Below are positions 28,301 through 34,049 of a DNA stretch of 64,000 bases, piece after piece. The DNA is taken from NCBI GenBank assembly GCA_949752745.1, contig OX457027.1:56920053-56984052 (forward strand). Reading direction: 5' to 3'. The position numbers were made by a program, and so were the translations under genes. Below the pieces are notes generated by a model, which saw only the letters and a list, made by a program, of their open reading frames with translations, was not told the DNA's origin and searched no databases. Numbering within the stretch: position 1 is the stretch's first letter; each line of letters opens with the position of its first letter. The DNA comes from Protula sp. h YS-2021. Its lineage: Eukaryota; Annelida; Polychaeta; Sabellida; Serpulidae.

Positions 28301-29474
28301 CAGAACGACATTAAACGCTTGCAAACCATAAGTACAAGGAACTGTACTTTAGCCTATTTTTTATTTTAAGCAAAAAATTTACAGTTTCCAGGTGTACATT
28401 ATCAAAAGTTGTGTGAACAAATTTTCTTTTCCACTTTTAATGAAAACAGTGCATGGTACGACCAATGTCTTTTAGGGCATAACTTCAGAGTAGTGAAATA
28501 ATGACTTATTTTGCTATGGGTTTGAATTTCATGTGGTCCTTTGGGTAAATGGACACGCTGTCTGTGTGACTCAGGCAAAATAATTTTTCATTTGATAGTT
28601 TTCGGCATGGGGCTTTCTGGATGCTGTTGTGCCTTTACGACCTTTACACAGCGGTAGAGTAATTGTGTCGCGACAGTTCCCAGTACTTCTAGAACAATAG
28701 GACACTATATGGGATATCCGAAACTAAAATCAATATTATTAAAAATCGTCTATGGACCTGCATTGTCTGTGCTCCTTCATCATAATTACAACAGGATGAA
28801 TATCTGGCCGAAGCATATAATTTGTAGGGGGAGCTAACATAAATTTGGGTGGTGGAGGGGGGAGCTAGAAGCTCCGAATTGGGGGGGGGGGGGGTGGGGG
28901 GGGGGGGGGCTTGAGCTGTATAGAAGGCCCGATGGACTTACAGCGGCCTATTTGTTTTGTTCACACTGTTACAGATCGGGTCACTGCTGTCTTTTGATTT
29001 GCTGTTTAATGACCCAGCCGGAGTATAAAAGGCCAGTTTTTCCCTACTTGGAAAAGAGTTATATTATGCCACTTCACACTGGCAAACACTTAAGATACGC
29101 AGTTATTCATTGTTGAAGAATACTATTCGTGTTGTCACTGGGTATTTATTACATTGGTCACCGCTCCGCAGCTTTTTCCTTTGTTTTTTTTTTTTGTTTT
29201 TTTAATTTTAGAAAACCTTAAATAAAACTTAAACCGTACCTTTATAAAGTTCGCCAGGTATGTAATAACTTGGGTTGCCTTCTATTGCGACACTGACTGT
29301 CACCTCTTTTGCTTCTAAATTTGGTTGATCACGGTTGCCATGGAAACTACACAGGAAAAAATAGGGCGGCAGGGACAGGGCACTATTTTGTTGAGCAAAA
29401 ACCACGTGATCAGGCAGGATCAAACTTACTACGCAGCAAATACAGACGAGCGTCCTGAGATCATACGGAGACAT
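1..29474 (-). CDS. RELN: Reelin, N-terminal part (13 coding exons, runs off the left edge)
   Basis: Reelin is a very large secreted glycoprotein (about 3,460 aa in human) that signals through lipoprotein receptors in neuronal positioning. The gene is read right to left. Coding exons are 29474-29240, 27707-27479, 6286-6216, 5726-5621, 5159-5063, 4709-4658, 4125-4026, 3808-3568, 3253-3108, 2702-2548, 2186-2074, 877-669 and 61-1. Every intron is GT-AG and every phase joins, giving 1,815 nt or 605 codons without a stop. Residues 1-27 are a signal peptide, about 30-178 a reeler domain, and the rest the first reelin-repeat region, with WAIDN (residues 339-343), NWLFFPGAT and WAVDH landmarks. The spliced protein follows vertebrate reelin, as I recall it, from the reeler domain onward with near-equal spacing. 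The remaining repeats, EGF modules and C-terminus lie outside the window. Intron 2 is 21 kb and full of repeats. The 5' UTR and promoter are not resolved. Confidence 0.95.
669..877 (-). CDS. RELN: Reelin coding exon 12
   Basis: Acceptor aaatctag|GCG, donor AAAGCAG|gtgagt, 209 nt. Reads ISIPLPAESRDSNARICWIQ then KRHSGVNKDVWAVDHIQVYP and LNMRCGHHAGK. The 'WIQ..H.G....VWAVDH' arrangement is the hallmark of the end of a reelin subrepeat. Confidence 0.95.
942..1165 (-). repeat. tRNA-derived SINE in reelin intron 11
   Basis: Minus strand 1157-1088 carries a pol III A box (TAGCTCAGTTGCTAGAGC) and a B box (GGTTCGAATCC) at tRNA spacing, followed by an unrelated body and a terminal A-rich tail (AACACCAATAAACAAACAAA) ending near 942. 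The acceptor stem does not pair well and a non-tRNA body follows, so I read this as a SINE, not a functional tRNA. The family was not identified. Confidence 0.6.
2074..2186 (-). CDS. RELN: Reelin coding exon 11
   Basis: Acceptor tgttgcag|GT, donor CAGGAG|gtaagt, 113 nt. Reads GRKQCSVLSDAQMRVLTYVE then DQFGQTVTLTTLSMGSQE, matching the NDIILYAKIEGRKEHITLDTL part of vertebrate reelin. Confidence 0.9.
2548..2702 (-). CDS. RELN: Reelin coding exon 10
   Basis: Acceptor ccttgcag|C, donor TACAAG|gtagtt, 155 nt. Reads WVLEGGELNITCGPVHSNK ... RLRRLCTPYMDL...VHFYFVQ, equivalent to GERKLCTPSMD...LRFYFVMG. The acceptor and the first ~45 nt of this exon recur twice just upstream in the intron (see the repeat at 2723-3010). 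Confidence 0.93.
2723..3010 (-). repeat. Tandem duplication copying the acceptor and 5' end of reelin exon 10
   Basis: The block running from 'TTTATTTGAATGATGC' through 'GGGAATTCCTTGCAG|CTGGGTGTTAGA' and about 45 exon-like bases occurs three times on the minus strand. Exon-like starts are at 2968, 2851 and 2702; only the last opens a full exon with a donor. A 30-bp sub-duplication lies at 2723-2781. If spliced, the copies at 2851 and 2968 would keep the WVLEG reading frame briefly and then reach in-frame stops. Confidence 0.9.
3108..3253 (-). CDS. RELN: Reelin coding exon 9
   Basis: Acceptor ctctttaag|CAC, donor CACAGAG|gtatgg, 146 nt. Reads HKCHSESKALVFDDANQLYN then YATTRDIDLSG...VEDFEGGFSQ, matching FATTRDVDLST...EEFES. 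The donor at 3107 was preferred over a second GT at 3091 because only the former gives the phase needed by exon 10 (joining as Q-S-W). Confidence 0.92.
3568..3808 (-). CDS. RELN: Reelin coding exon 8
   Basis: Acceptor catttcag|G, donor ATAAGG|gtgagc, 241 nt. Contains LQLPAKAKQPDTCLRWYQ, CWAIDNVLISN and the signature DPVDPSNWLFFPGAT, almost identical to DPVDTGNWLFFPGAT of vertebrate reelin. This is the strongest single identification of the gene. Confidence 0.96.
4026..4125 (-). CDS. RELN: Reelin coding exon 7
   Basis: Acceptor ttgcgccag|GG, donor TTCAA|gtcagt, 100 nt. Reads GSGICSTSDGNEHIDVFYST then DDNCTEWQLFHSF, the reelin beta-strand pattern in which an 'xxVxYST...W.L' segment follows a Cys-containing loop. 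Confidence 0.92.
4658..4709 (-). CDS. RELN: Reelin coding exon 6 (52 nt)
   Basis: Acceptor ttatttcag|ATT, donor TTCGATTG|gtgagt. Reads ITTPLNLTTAAVIQFSI, nearly identical to ITTGLNTTTASVLQFSI of vertebrate reelin. Confidence 0.92.
4965..5055. repeat. 24-bp degenerate tandem repeat next to the reelin exon 5 donor
   Basis: About three and a half units of a GTGGTT-CCAG-CTGTGATTGG type sequence on the plus strand, directly inside intron 5. The minus strand carries CCAAT in two units. No function can be assigned. Confidence 0.6.
5063..5159 (-). CDS. RELN: Reelin coding exon 5
   Basis: Acceptor tgtttaaag|G, donor CAGCTG|gtaaga, 97 nt. Completes the Trp codon of exon 4 and reads SVCDAVNISNDCGVIVHGN then SAVACEPHRDRQL, equivalent to the EQCGAIMHGNAVTFCEP segment with the same W-to-CG spacing as human reelin. 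A degenerate 24-bp tandem repeat begins within about 10 bp of its donor. Confidence 0.9.
5621..5726 (-). CDS. RELN: Reelin coding exon 4
   Basis: Acceptor gtttcag|AG (chosen because it restores phase with exon 3), donor TTATG|gtatca. Reads EDELASARPPLMSFNSNG and VIFKEDFDSSPEW, matching the IILRDDFDSY region after the reeler domain. A second AG 38 bases upstream would give the wrong phase. Confidence 0.9.
6216..6286 (-). CDS. RELN: Reelin coding exon 3 (end of reeler domain)
   Basis: 71-nt exon separated from exon 2 by 21 kb. Acceptor ttttgacag|T, donor AATCGG|gtgagt. Reads ASASLAQHFLFDRVSVLQLC followed by EES, aligning with [20 protein letters not shown] of vertebrate reelin. Too short to stand out as an open frame; found by phase and homology. 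Confidence 0.88.
7086..7235. mobile_element. 150-bp MITE with CAGGGTTCGCG inverted ends
   Basis: The left end CAGGGTTCGCG (7086-7096) is the exact inverse of the right end CGCGAACCCTG (7225-7235). Perfect 6-bp direct repeats TAGAAA flank it at 7080-7085 and 7236-7241. It has no coding capacity. A second copy lies at 29537-29660. Confidence 0.8.
7514..8134. mobile_element. Pearl-like element with three ~169-bp internal tandem repeats
   Basis: Begins with a 21-bp near-palindrome built on TAGTCCCCCGCC (7514-7534), then TATAGTTTTCGG and a CTGTCCGTCTGTC tract. Three tandem copies of a ~169-bp unit start at 7574, 7742 and 7911 with TTTGTTAACACACTCAAGCC. It closes with CGCCGGCGGGGGAC at 8120-8133. 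The hairpin, tetranucleotide tract and tandem core are the architecture described for bivalve pearl elements (Helitron-related non-autonomous repeats). Assignment is by architecture only. Confidence 0.65.
8932..12440. repeat. 3.5-kb minisatellite, 42-bp unit (about 80 copies) in reelin intron 2
   Basis: Tandem array of a 42-bp unit containing ACATGAAGAGAGGATGAGAC and AGACACACAGACATACAGAG. Units of about 40 bp with GAGAATCAGACAG are interspersed, and longer blocks are reused (compare 9298-9480 with 9541-9720, and 11540-11620). Because 42 is divisible by three, long open frames appear on both strands (MRQTHRHTELHEER and its antisense); they are by-products, not genes. Confidence 0.95.
12519..12603. 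repeat. (GA)n microsatellite
   Basis: Nearly pure GA dinucleotide tract with a few GAGG and GATAGA interruptions, directly downstream of the minisatellite. Confidence 0.95.
13228..13311. repeat. (TA)n microsatellite
   Basis: About 42 uninterrupted TA dinucleotides. The IYIYIY open frames across it are artefacts. Confidence 0.97.
13422..14897 (+). mobile_element. Tc1-like transposon (1.48 kb, near-complete, inactivated)
   Basis: The 5' end CTGAAGGACAAAAGAAACTT (after a TA) is matched by an inverted 3' end AAGTTTCTTCTGTCCTTCAG ending at 14897, where the flanking TA has decayed to CA. Between them lies a transposase split into two frames. It sits in reelin intron 2 in the orientation opposite to the gene. 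Confidence 0.85.
13735..14759 (+). pseudogene. Tc1-like transposase, frameshifted (DD34E)
   Basis: The N-terminal part 13735-13995 has a paired-type helix-turn-helix (MLEAGVSLYQVARCFDCSR) and the RPRSGRPRVT linker. The C-terminal part 14133-14759 is in a different frame and has FSDES, HDNARPH and YSPDMNPIE. The last two catalytic residues are separated by exactly 34 residues, the Tc1 spacing. The middle, about 13,996-14,132, is degraded. Usual length is about 340 aa. Not functional as it stands. Confidence 0.85.
15700..16137 (+). pseudogene. Degenerate Tc1-like element, N-terminal remnant and right end
   Basis: 15700-15930 retains the reading ...CCKSTVYEIKK...TPRSGRALRR and ETPGRNRVSAK, recognisable as a transposase DNA-binding region. 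A right terminal repeat (TTTCTTTTGTCCTTCAG, then TA) ends at 16137. The catalytic domain is missing. I could not find the left end. Confidence 0.6.
16860..17449 (-). pseudogene. Degenerate Tc1-like element, catalytic-domain remnant
   Basis: Minus strand around 17075-17020 reads a decayed PPYSRDMNPLEYIQD, the Tc1 catalytic-Glu motif, followed by the RNHAERRQAL tail. The plus-strand right edge TTTTTTTGTTCGTCAGTAT resembles the terminal repeat of the element at 25881-27323. Open frames are broken throughout. Confidence 0.55.
19996..20442. mobile_element. AATAGG-rich inverted-terminal element, copy 1 (reelin intron 2)
   Basis: A non-coding ~447-bp block with repeated 'TTTTAATAGGTTT'. The left end CAGGGCTTTCAGCGCTCC and right end GGAATGCCTG are imperfect inverses. 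A second copy with better-preserved ends is at 36582-37008. The CAGG start suggests hAT-type ancestry, but I saw no convincing target-site duplication. Confidence 0.6.
21484..21560 (+). repeat. tRNA-derived SINE head
   Basis: A box-like TGGTGTACTGGTTAAGACAC and B box-like CCGGTTTGAATCTG are at tRNA spacing (21490-21540). A Ser/Leu-like head of a SINE is the likeliest reading; the body beyond about 21620 is not recognisable to me. Confidence 0.5.
22020..23136. mobile_element. Pogo/Tigger-like element, degenerate
   Basis: Ends CAGTAAGACCC (22020) and ...CGTTTACTG (23136) are inverse at the tips and flanked by TA on both sides. Subterminal CGATAAACCGGACA-type motifs on the left and CTCGCTAAACCGGC on the right are typical of pogo-type elements. 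The interior has a 167-codon open frame (22531-23034) with a GKKGARKGRISHGALF stretch that faintly recalls the catalytic region of these transposases but lacks clear DDD motifs. Confidence 0.5.
23515..23546 (-). repeat. SINE fragment (B box only)
   Basis: The minus strand reads GGGTCGCTGGTTCGAATCTG, a pol III B box, without an A box upstream. A truncated tRNA-derived SINE is the simplest reading. Confidence 0.4.
24212..24565. mobile_element. Truncated pearl-like element
   Basis: Starts TTAGTCTCCCGCTGCCGCG...TATAGTATTCGGG with a GTCCGTCCGTAAGTCTGTCTGTC tract. It carries two copies of a ~174-bp unit beginning TTTGTGCACGCGATATCTCA (24295, 24469). No right hairpin is found; a poly-G run follows at 24602. 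Confidence 0.6.
24620..24990. repeat. Dispersed repeat, related to the foldback at 28085-28770
   Basis: Shares CAGGCAAAATAATTTTTnATT...AGTTTTCGGC, a GGATTTTATTGTGTCTATGAC-type stretch and AAACTAAAATCAATGTTATT with 28560-28740 in the same order and orientation. Only one arm of the foldback is present here. Confidence 0.65.
25881..27323 (-). mobile_element. Tc1-like transposon (1.44 kb) in reelin intron 2
   Basis: Terminal inverted repeats CTGACGAGCAAAAGAAACTT and its inverse AAGTTTCTTTTGCTTGTCAG, each flanked by TA, delimit a complete element. It carries an internal minus-strand transposase and so lies in the same orientation as the gene. Its ends differ from those of the 13422 element, so it is a different subfamily. 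Confidence 0.88.
26170..27087 (-). pseudogene. Tc1-like transposase with frameshifts
   Basis: Read from the right: the helix-turn-helix region MLESGISATRVAQRFGCSLR (27030-26970), then in a second frame RPRSGRPRVTSERQDRA and FSDESRYRLF, then in a third frame FMHDNARPHVARP. The PDMNPIEHLWDLLDRRLRS segment is visible near 26265-26205. At least two frame changes break the gene. Residues of the DDE triad are still recognisable. Confidence 0.85.
27479..27707 (-). CDS. RELN: Reelin coding exon 2 (reeler domain core)
   Basis: Acceptor attgtag|TT, donor TTTTCT|gtaagt, 229 nt. Reads ...FDSIHITGLYT... and ...NFMCSIVHSHISH...MWLAPAVGTGCISF, the most conserved stretch of the reeler domain. The two leading bases complete the codon left by exon 1. 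Confidence 0.95.
28085..28770. mobile_element. Foldback (inverted-repeat) element in reelin intron 1
   Basis: Left arm around 28085-28235 (for example CACAGGCAGCGTGTCCATTT) pairs with right arm around 28490-28650 (AAATGGACACGCTGTCTGTG), separated by about 250 bp. There is no coding capacity. Outer limits are approximate. Confidence 0.75.
28879..28911. repeat. Poly-G tract
   Basis: About 30 nearly uninterrupted G in an AT-rich intron. Similar runs of 10 or more G or C occur at 6541, 6985, 24602, 34746, 37553, 40347, 42378, 50932, 54099 and 62199. Confidence 0.9.
29240..29474 (-). CDS. RELN: Reelin coding exon 1 (signal peptide and start of reeler domain)
   Basis: Starts at the ATG at 29474. 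Codes a 27-residue signal peptide with hydrophobic core VCICCVVSLIL and likely cleavage after VVFA, then the reeler-domain start YFFLCSF...EGNPSYYIPGELYK, which matches the PFFFLC...AGNPTYYVPGQEY region of vertebrate reelin. The donor is AAAG|gtacgg and one base is left over (phase 1). A CAG stands immediately before the A preceding the ATG, so a 5' UTR intron just upstream is possible. Confidence 0.93.
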
Positions 29475-29536
29475 TCTGAAACGGAGAGTTTATTTCTCAG
29501 GAAGGAGACAGTATTTTTAATGAAAAAAAAAACCGT
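29475..29536 (-). other. Reelin 5' flank, between the start codon and the MITE
   Basis: 62 bp that should hold 5' UTR or an intron 3' end. The minus strand reads CTCTCCGTTTCAG just before AATG, so the coding exon may begin at an acceptor here. No TATA or initiator motif can be supported. Confidence 0.35.
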
Positions 29537-29660
29537 CAGGGTTCGCGCTGGAAAGTGTGACTCGGTTGGGTCCAGAAAAACTCGGTGGGTTCCGAAAAAG
29601 TGAGTCTTTTCGTAAAAAATGCCCACAAAGTGGACAAAAACCCCGCCAACGCGAACCCTG
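29537..29660. mobile_element. MITE copy 2 (CAGGGTTCGCG ends), 63 bp upstream of the reelin ATG
   Basis: CAGGGTTCGCG at 29537-29547 and CGCGAACCCTG at 29650-29660 are exact inverses. The interior (GTGTGACTCGGTTGGGTCC, AAAATGCCCA) matches the copy at 7086-7235 with an internal deletion. No clear target-site duplication is visible here. Confidence 0.8.
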
Positions 29661-32600
29661 CCAGTAAACCAAAAACATGCAGAAAGTGAAACGCTCTTCT
29701 GGCAACTTAAGCAGAACGCATATATTACACACCCTTCTTTGACCCATGAGGCATAGGAACGCTACGACTCCTCTCTGACTCGTAAAACGTCACTATAGTT
29801 TCAAAACAAGTTTGTTTATTTTAATAAAATGACATACATTTCGACAGAAAATTTTGTTTATCTCTTTTCTGTGGTCAAAGTAGGTTAAAGAAACCAGGAA
29901 AAAAATGACATCAGACAAAGCAGTTTACTGTAATCACTGTCAAAAGTGTTTATTTTATTGCCATCAACATATTAGGAAAATGTGTGTAGCCCGAATTTTC
30001 AGTTTTCGATTTAACTTTCATCTTACACAAAATGTTTTTTTTTTTAATGAAACTTTTCAATACTATAAACATTATTTATTAACAAATGAGTTTTAGAACA
30101 TGAAGTTTTCCATCTAATGACGCAATTATTTCTCATACATACGATTTCATAATATATGAATGAACTACTGGAAACATATATTCTTACCTGGACAAAAATG
30201 AAAATCCTCGAAATAATTTGTTTCTTCTCTGAAACTTTCCGTCTTTCCTGTCACTTGAATGCACTTCTCGCCCACATTGCTTTCTTTCACACACAATCAT
30301 GTTTTATTTTTAGGCCGCTGTTTTTCAAATTCTATCACAGAAGTTTCAATTCAAGCTTCTACTTAACACTCCAGACAGAAATCACTCACTTAAATCAAAT
30401 CAAAGCCAAAATTTGCCAGCAAAACGATTAACCTCCTTTTTATTTCAAGTTTTGCAGTTACTGTTACCAATAAAGGTCAGCTATTTTCTAATTCGTATCT
30501 AAAATTCCATCTTCAGCATCTTTTCGCACTGCATACCCCATTTTCTAAATATTATATACTTACTTCTTAAATTTATGATCCAGGACAGATTTTGTGTTTT
30601 GCCACAATATTTTATTTTAAAAACTTTATTTCTATTTAAGTGAGAAACACCTCTTGCAACTACTCTGCTATTTGAGTAAATTCTGTTTAAGACATCCCTC
30701 TGTTCAGCTATACGGGTGTAGTTGAAATCTTACCCTTTTGTTTATTAAACACGCTTTAGTTGCGTCCGCAAAACAAGTTAATTTGACCTGTGCTTTGTTT
30801 TTATTGTGCTAATAGGCATTGCTGATAAGCCCGCACATGCTAAATGAAACTATGAACTTGTTACAAGAGCTCTAATATGCAGCGTAATACCACAAAATAT
30901 CTTTCAGATTAAAAATAAACAACTTCAAGACTGTTTAGCAGTTTATTTAACGACTGGTGTGCTTTCAAATGCAATTGCGGAAATGGTCAGGATCACTTTT
31001 CACGACGCAACAGCTTTCAGAGCCGAATAACAAATTTCCGTATTTTTGTGTATTGTGAAGTCTTTCTTTTGGCGGGAAATTGCCAAATTTGAAATTCTAA
31101 GGAAATAAACTACATGGGGTCGAAGTGCTTGTATTTGTAGGATCTAATCTAACTTCCGCCAGGCCTTTCGTAAATGTGACTAACTCGCAGAGGAAAAACT
31201 CCTTTGGTATCAGAAATTCACCCATAACAGCTTATAACAAAAAACGGCAGTGCCAGTCACGTGACAAAAACATGGTCGCTTTAACAGAACCAATGTGTAA
31301 ATATTAGGAAGAAAACTTTACACTTGGAAATGGTCTTATTCGTTGAAAGAACCGCGAGTCACTATCTTGGCTGAAATTCCAAATGGCACATTTTCCCCAC
31401 AAATGGGAAGGAAATAAAACTTTTGCAAATTTTCACAAATACTTCAGGGCGGGCTGGTCAAAATAGTTTCTGGAAATTATTTTTCTTATCTGCTTACTTT
31501 ATCATATTCAAAACTGCGAAGTGCTTTAAAAGCTGCTTACAAAACCGTATGGGAAATGAAATTATCTTTCAACAAGGTTCGAAAAGATATCGGAAAAAAG
31601 ATAACAACTGATTTTATAATCGTAGTGTTTATTATCTTAGACATCAATACGCTCAACACATAAATCAATGGCATTATTTCTAACCGCGCCATAAAGATAA
31701 CACTCTAGGATTAATCAAACACTAAAGAAACTATTATGCTGTAAACAATATTTGCAGTTTTGAAGCTCGTCTCATAACTGGCAGTACTGATGCCACTTAT
31801 TCTGTGTGAAGTAGCTCATACACCCGTATATGGCCATCTCGAACGAGCATTAACCGCTAAACCATTCGTTTTATATTGGTCACCCGCCACTTCTGGGCAT
31901 CCGAGCTATATCTCAAGAAATGCTGTTGTATTTTAAACAGCAACCGAGGAAGCTCTCATCGCCCGGAAACGATCCAGGATATTCAACGTCTCAACTCTGA
32001 ATAAGCCCGGCTTTGATCGACCCAGTTTTATTGAACAAGGCTTCATTTTGAGAAGTGAAAGATACTTTTGTTGTGATGTTGACACAGTTGAAATCAACAT
32101 TGAATTAGGCATTTGAACAAATTTTAATCAAATAAACACATGATGCTTTTGGTCTTAACTGAAAAAAAATTAAATTAGAGCGGCCAGTTCATAGCAAAAC
32201 TAGTGTACCCGAACATTTCAAACACTTTCATTAGCCAGCTATTGCCTTTTTGTTTTTGTAAACGGTGGAAACAACTTTGCTGTCAAACGAGTGAAATCAA
32301 AAGCTAGTATTGCAGAAGAGTGTAAATACGACAATAGCAGAAAAAGTCCACCGCATAAAAATTCTGTTTTATGATATATGAAGCCAGCCGCAATAACTTG
32401 TGCACTGGTTAACAGAGGTTCCGCCTATCCCCTCCCTCCCCCAGCCGCTCATCGAACCCCAAACCCCACTCGCTCATCCGGTACGCCTAATGCAGTATGA
32501 ACAGTCAGACCTACCAAGTTTGAAGCAGATCCGACGTTTCGTTCTGAAGTCATAGTGATGGCGCATTTTTCACGTTCTGACGCCACGCGTTGCCCAATAT

Positions 32601-32910
32601 GCGCCAAATACAATGGCAACCAGCGGACCCACCCAAGGCATAATCACATCAAAACTGAGTTCCTGATAATATATAAATTGCTCTTTCCTATCATTTCTTC
32701 ACTAAATTCAATTATTCACTTAATCTATACCTCAATGCATGTTTTTGTACGTCCGTCCTCAATCTCCATGTTATGTATAAGTTACATTCTTGCTCGCCTC
32801 TCTCCCCCTATAATCACCTTTGCCGTATTAATTACGTAGAAATTAGATGTATATATGTGAAATCTTTCCTTTTTTCCCGAACCCATCCCAACCCAACCCG
32901 TCCTTTCCTG

Positions 32911-32953
<43 letters not shown>

Positions 32954-33120
32954 ATATCTTTATTATGTAATTTTGTCAGTGTTGCACGTTTTGAACCCAA
33001 TGCGCCTTCGCTTTGCTTTATTTGCCGGTTTATGTATTGTTCAATGAAGAAAATACAGTATAATTGACCGTTCTCTGCCTGATTCTGTGCTTAGCTTACA
33101 CGGACTCGTGCCAATAATTT
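29661..33120. other. Intergenic, no gene recognised
   Basis: AT-rich, short chance open frames only. Contains a (TA)n tract at 32918-32941. I see no splice-flanked conserved exon on either strand. Confidence 0.6.
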
Positions 33121-33121
33121 T

Positions 33122-33957
33122 TATGCCCCGCCTGACAAATGTCAGCGGGGCATATAGTGTTTGACTTGTGCGTCCGTCTGTTCTGTCTGTGTGTATGTTA
33201 CGCTTTAGGTACCCAGTTTTGTGGATCGCACTGTAGCGTAGCTATTTGGCCGGCAACTTTTTTGTTTTTGGGATATTGTTCCCAATATATTGAAGTTGTG
33301 TATTACGTCGTCCTTCTGTCCAACCAGGCGTTTATTCGGTCGGAAATGGGGTTTGAACTTAGGCAATTTTACTGTAGTTAGATGTTTTATGTACTAAGTT
33401 TTGTGGATCGCACCACAATCTGCATATTTGTTTGGCGACTTATTTGTTTATACGTTATTGTTTCTAATATACTGAAGTTGTGCATTACGTCGTCCGTTTG
33501 TCCGACGAGGCGTTTATTCGGTCGGAATTGGGGTTTGAACTTAGGCAATTTTACTGTAGTTAGATGTTTTATGTACTAAGTTTTGTGGATCGCACCTCAC
33601 TCTACATATTTAGCGATTTACTTGTTTATAGATTATTGTTTCTAATATACTGAAGTTGTGCAGAACGTCGTCCGTTTGTCCAGCGAGGCCTTTATTCGGT
33701 CGAAATTGGCCTTTAAACTTGGGTTATTTTACTGCAGTTAGGTGCTCTATGTACTAAGTTTTGTATATGTATAAAGCTGAATAATTTTTTGTTTATTTTG
33801 GAATATTTTGGAATCGACATAATTTGTGTTTGCCTCGTTACTAAGTCTGTGCTTATTCATTCTTTTTTCAAGAAGAATCACATCCCTCAAACTAAGATTA
33901 TGTCACTGACTATCCGCCAGGCGGGGTATTCGTGCTCCGATCGGACACTCCTCTAGT
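33122..33957. mobile_element. Pearl-like element with four ~180-bp internal repeats
   Basis: Opens with a perfect stem TATGCCCCGCCTGAC / GTCAGCGGGGCATA (33122-33154), then TATAGTGTTTGA and a GTCCGTCTGTTCTGTCTGTG tract. Repeat units begin near 33211, 33393, 33575 and 33753 (ACTAAGTTTTGTGGATCGCA type). It closes with CCGCCAGGCGGGGTATTCG near 33914-33932. Intergenic between reelin and ORC5. Confidence 0.65.
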
Positions 33958-33997
33958 TTTATTTAAAAAATGTTAAAGGTCTCAAAAAAAAATTATC

Positions 33998-34045
33998 TGT
34001 TACACGAATTATAACGGGATTTCGTGGAATCCCTGAGTACACAGA
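33998..34045. repeat. Fragment of the GTTACAGGG MITE family
   Basis: GTTACACGAATT...GGGATTTCGTGGAATCCCT resembles the right arm of the MITE at 62570-62832. Confidence 0.4.
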
Positions 34046-34049
34046 ACAA

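Noticed and set aside
29429..29747. Open frames overlapping the reelin 5' flank
   Set aside because: They run across the MITE and antisense to the reelin signal-peptide exon; no conserved content.
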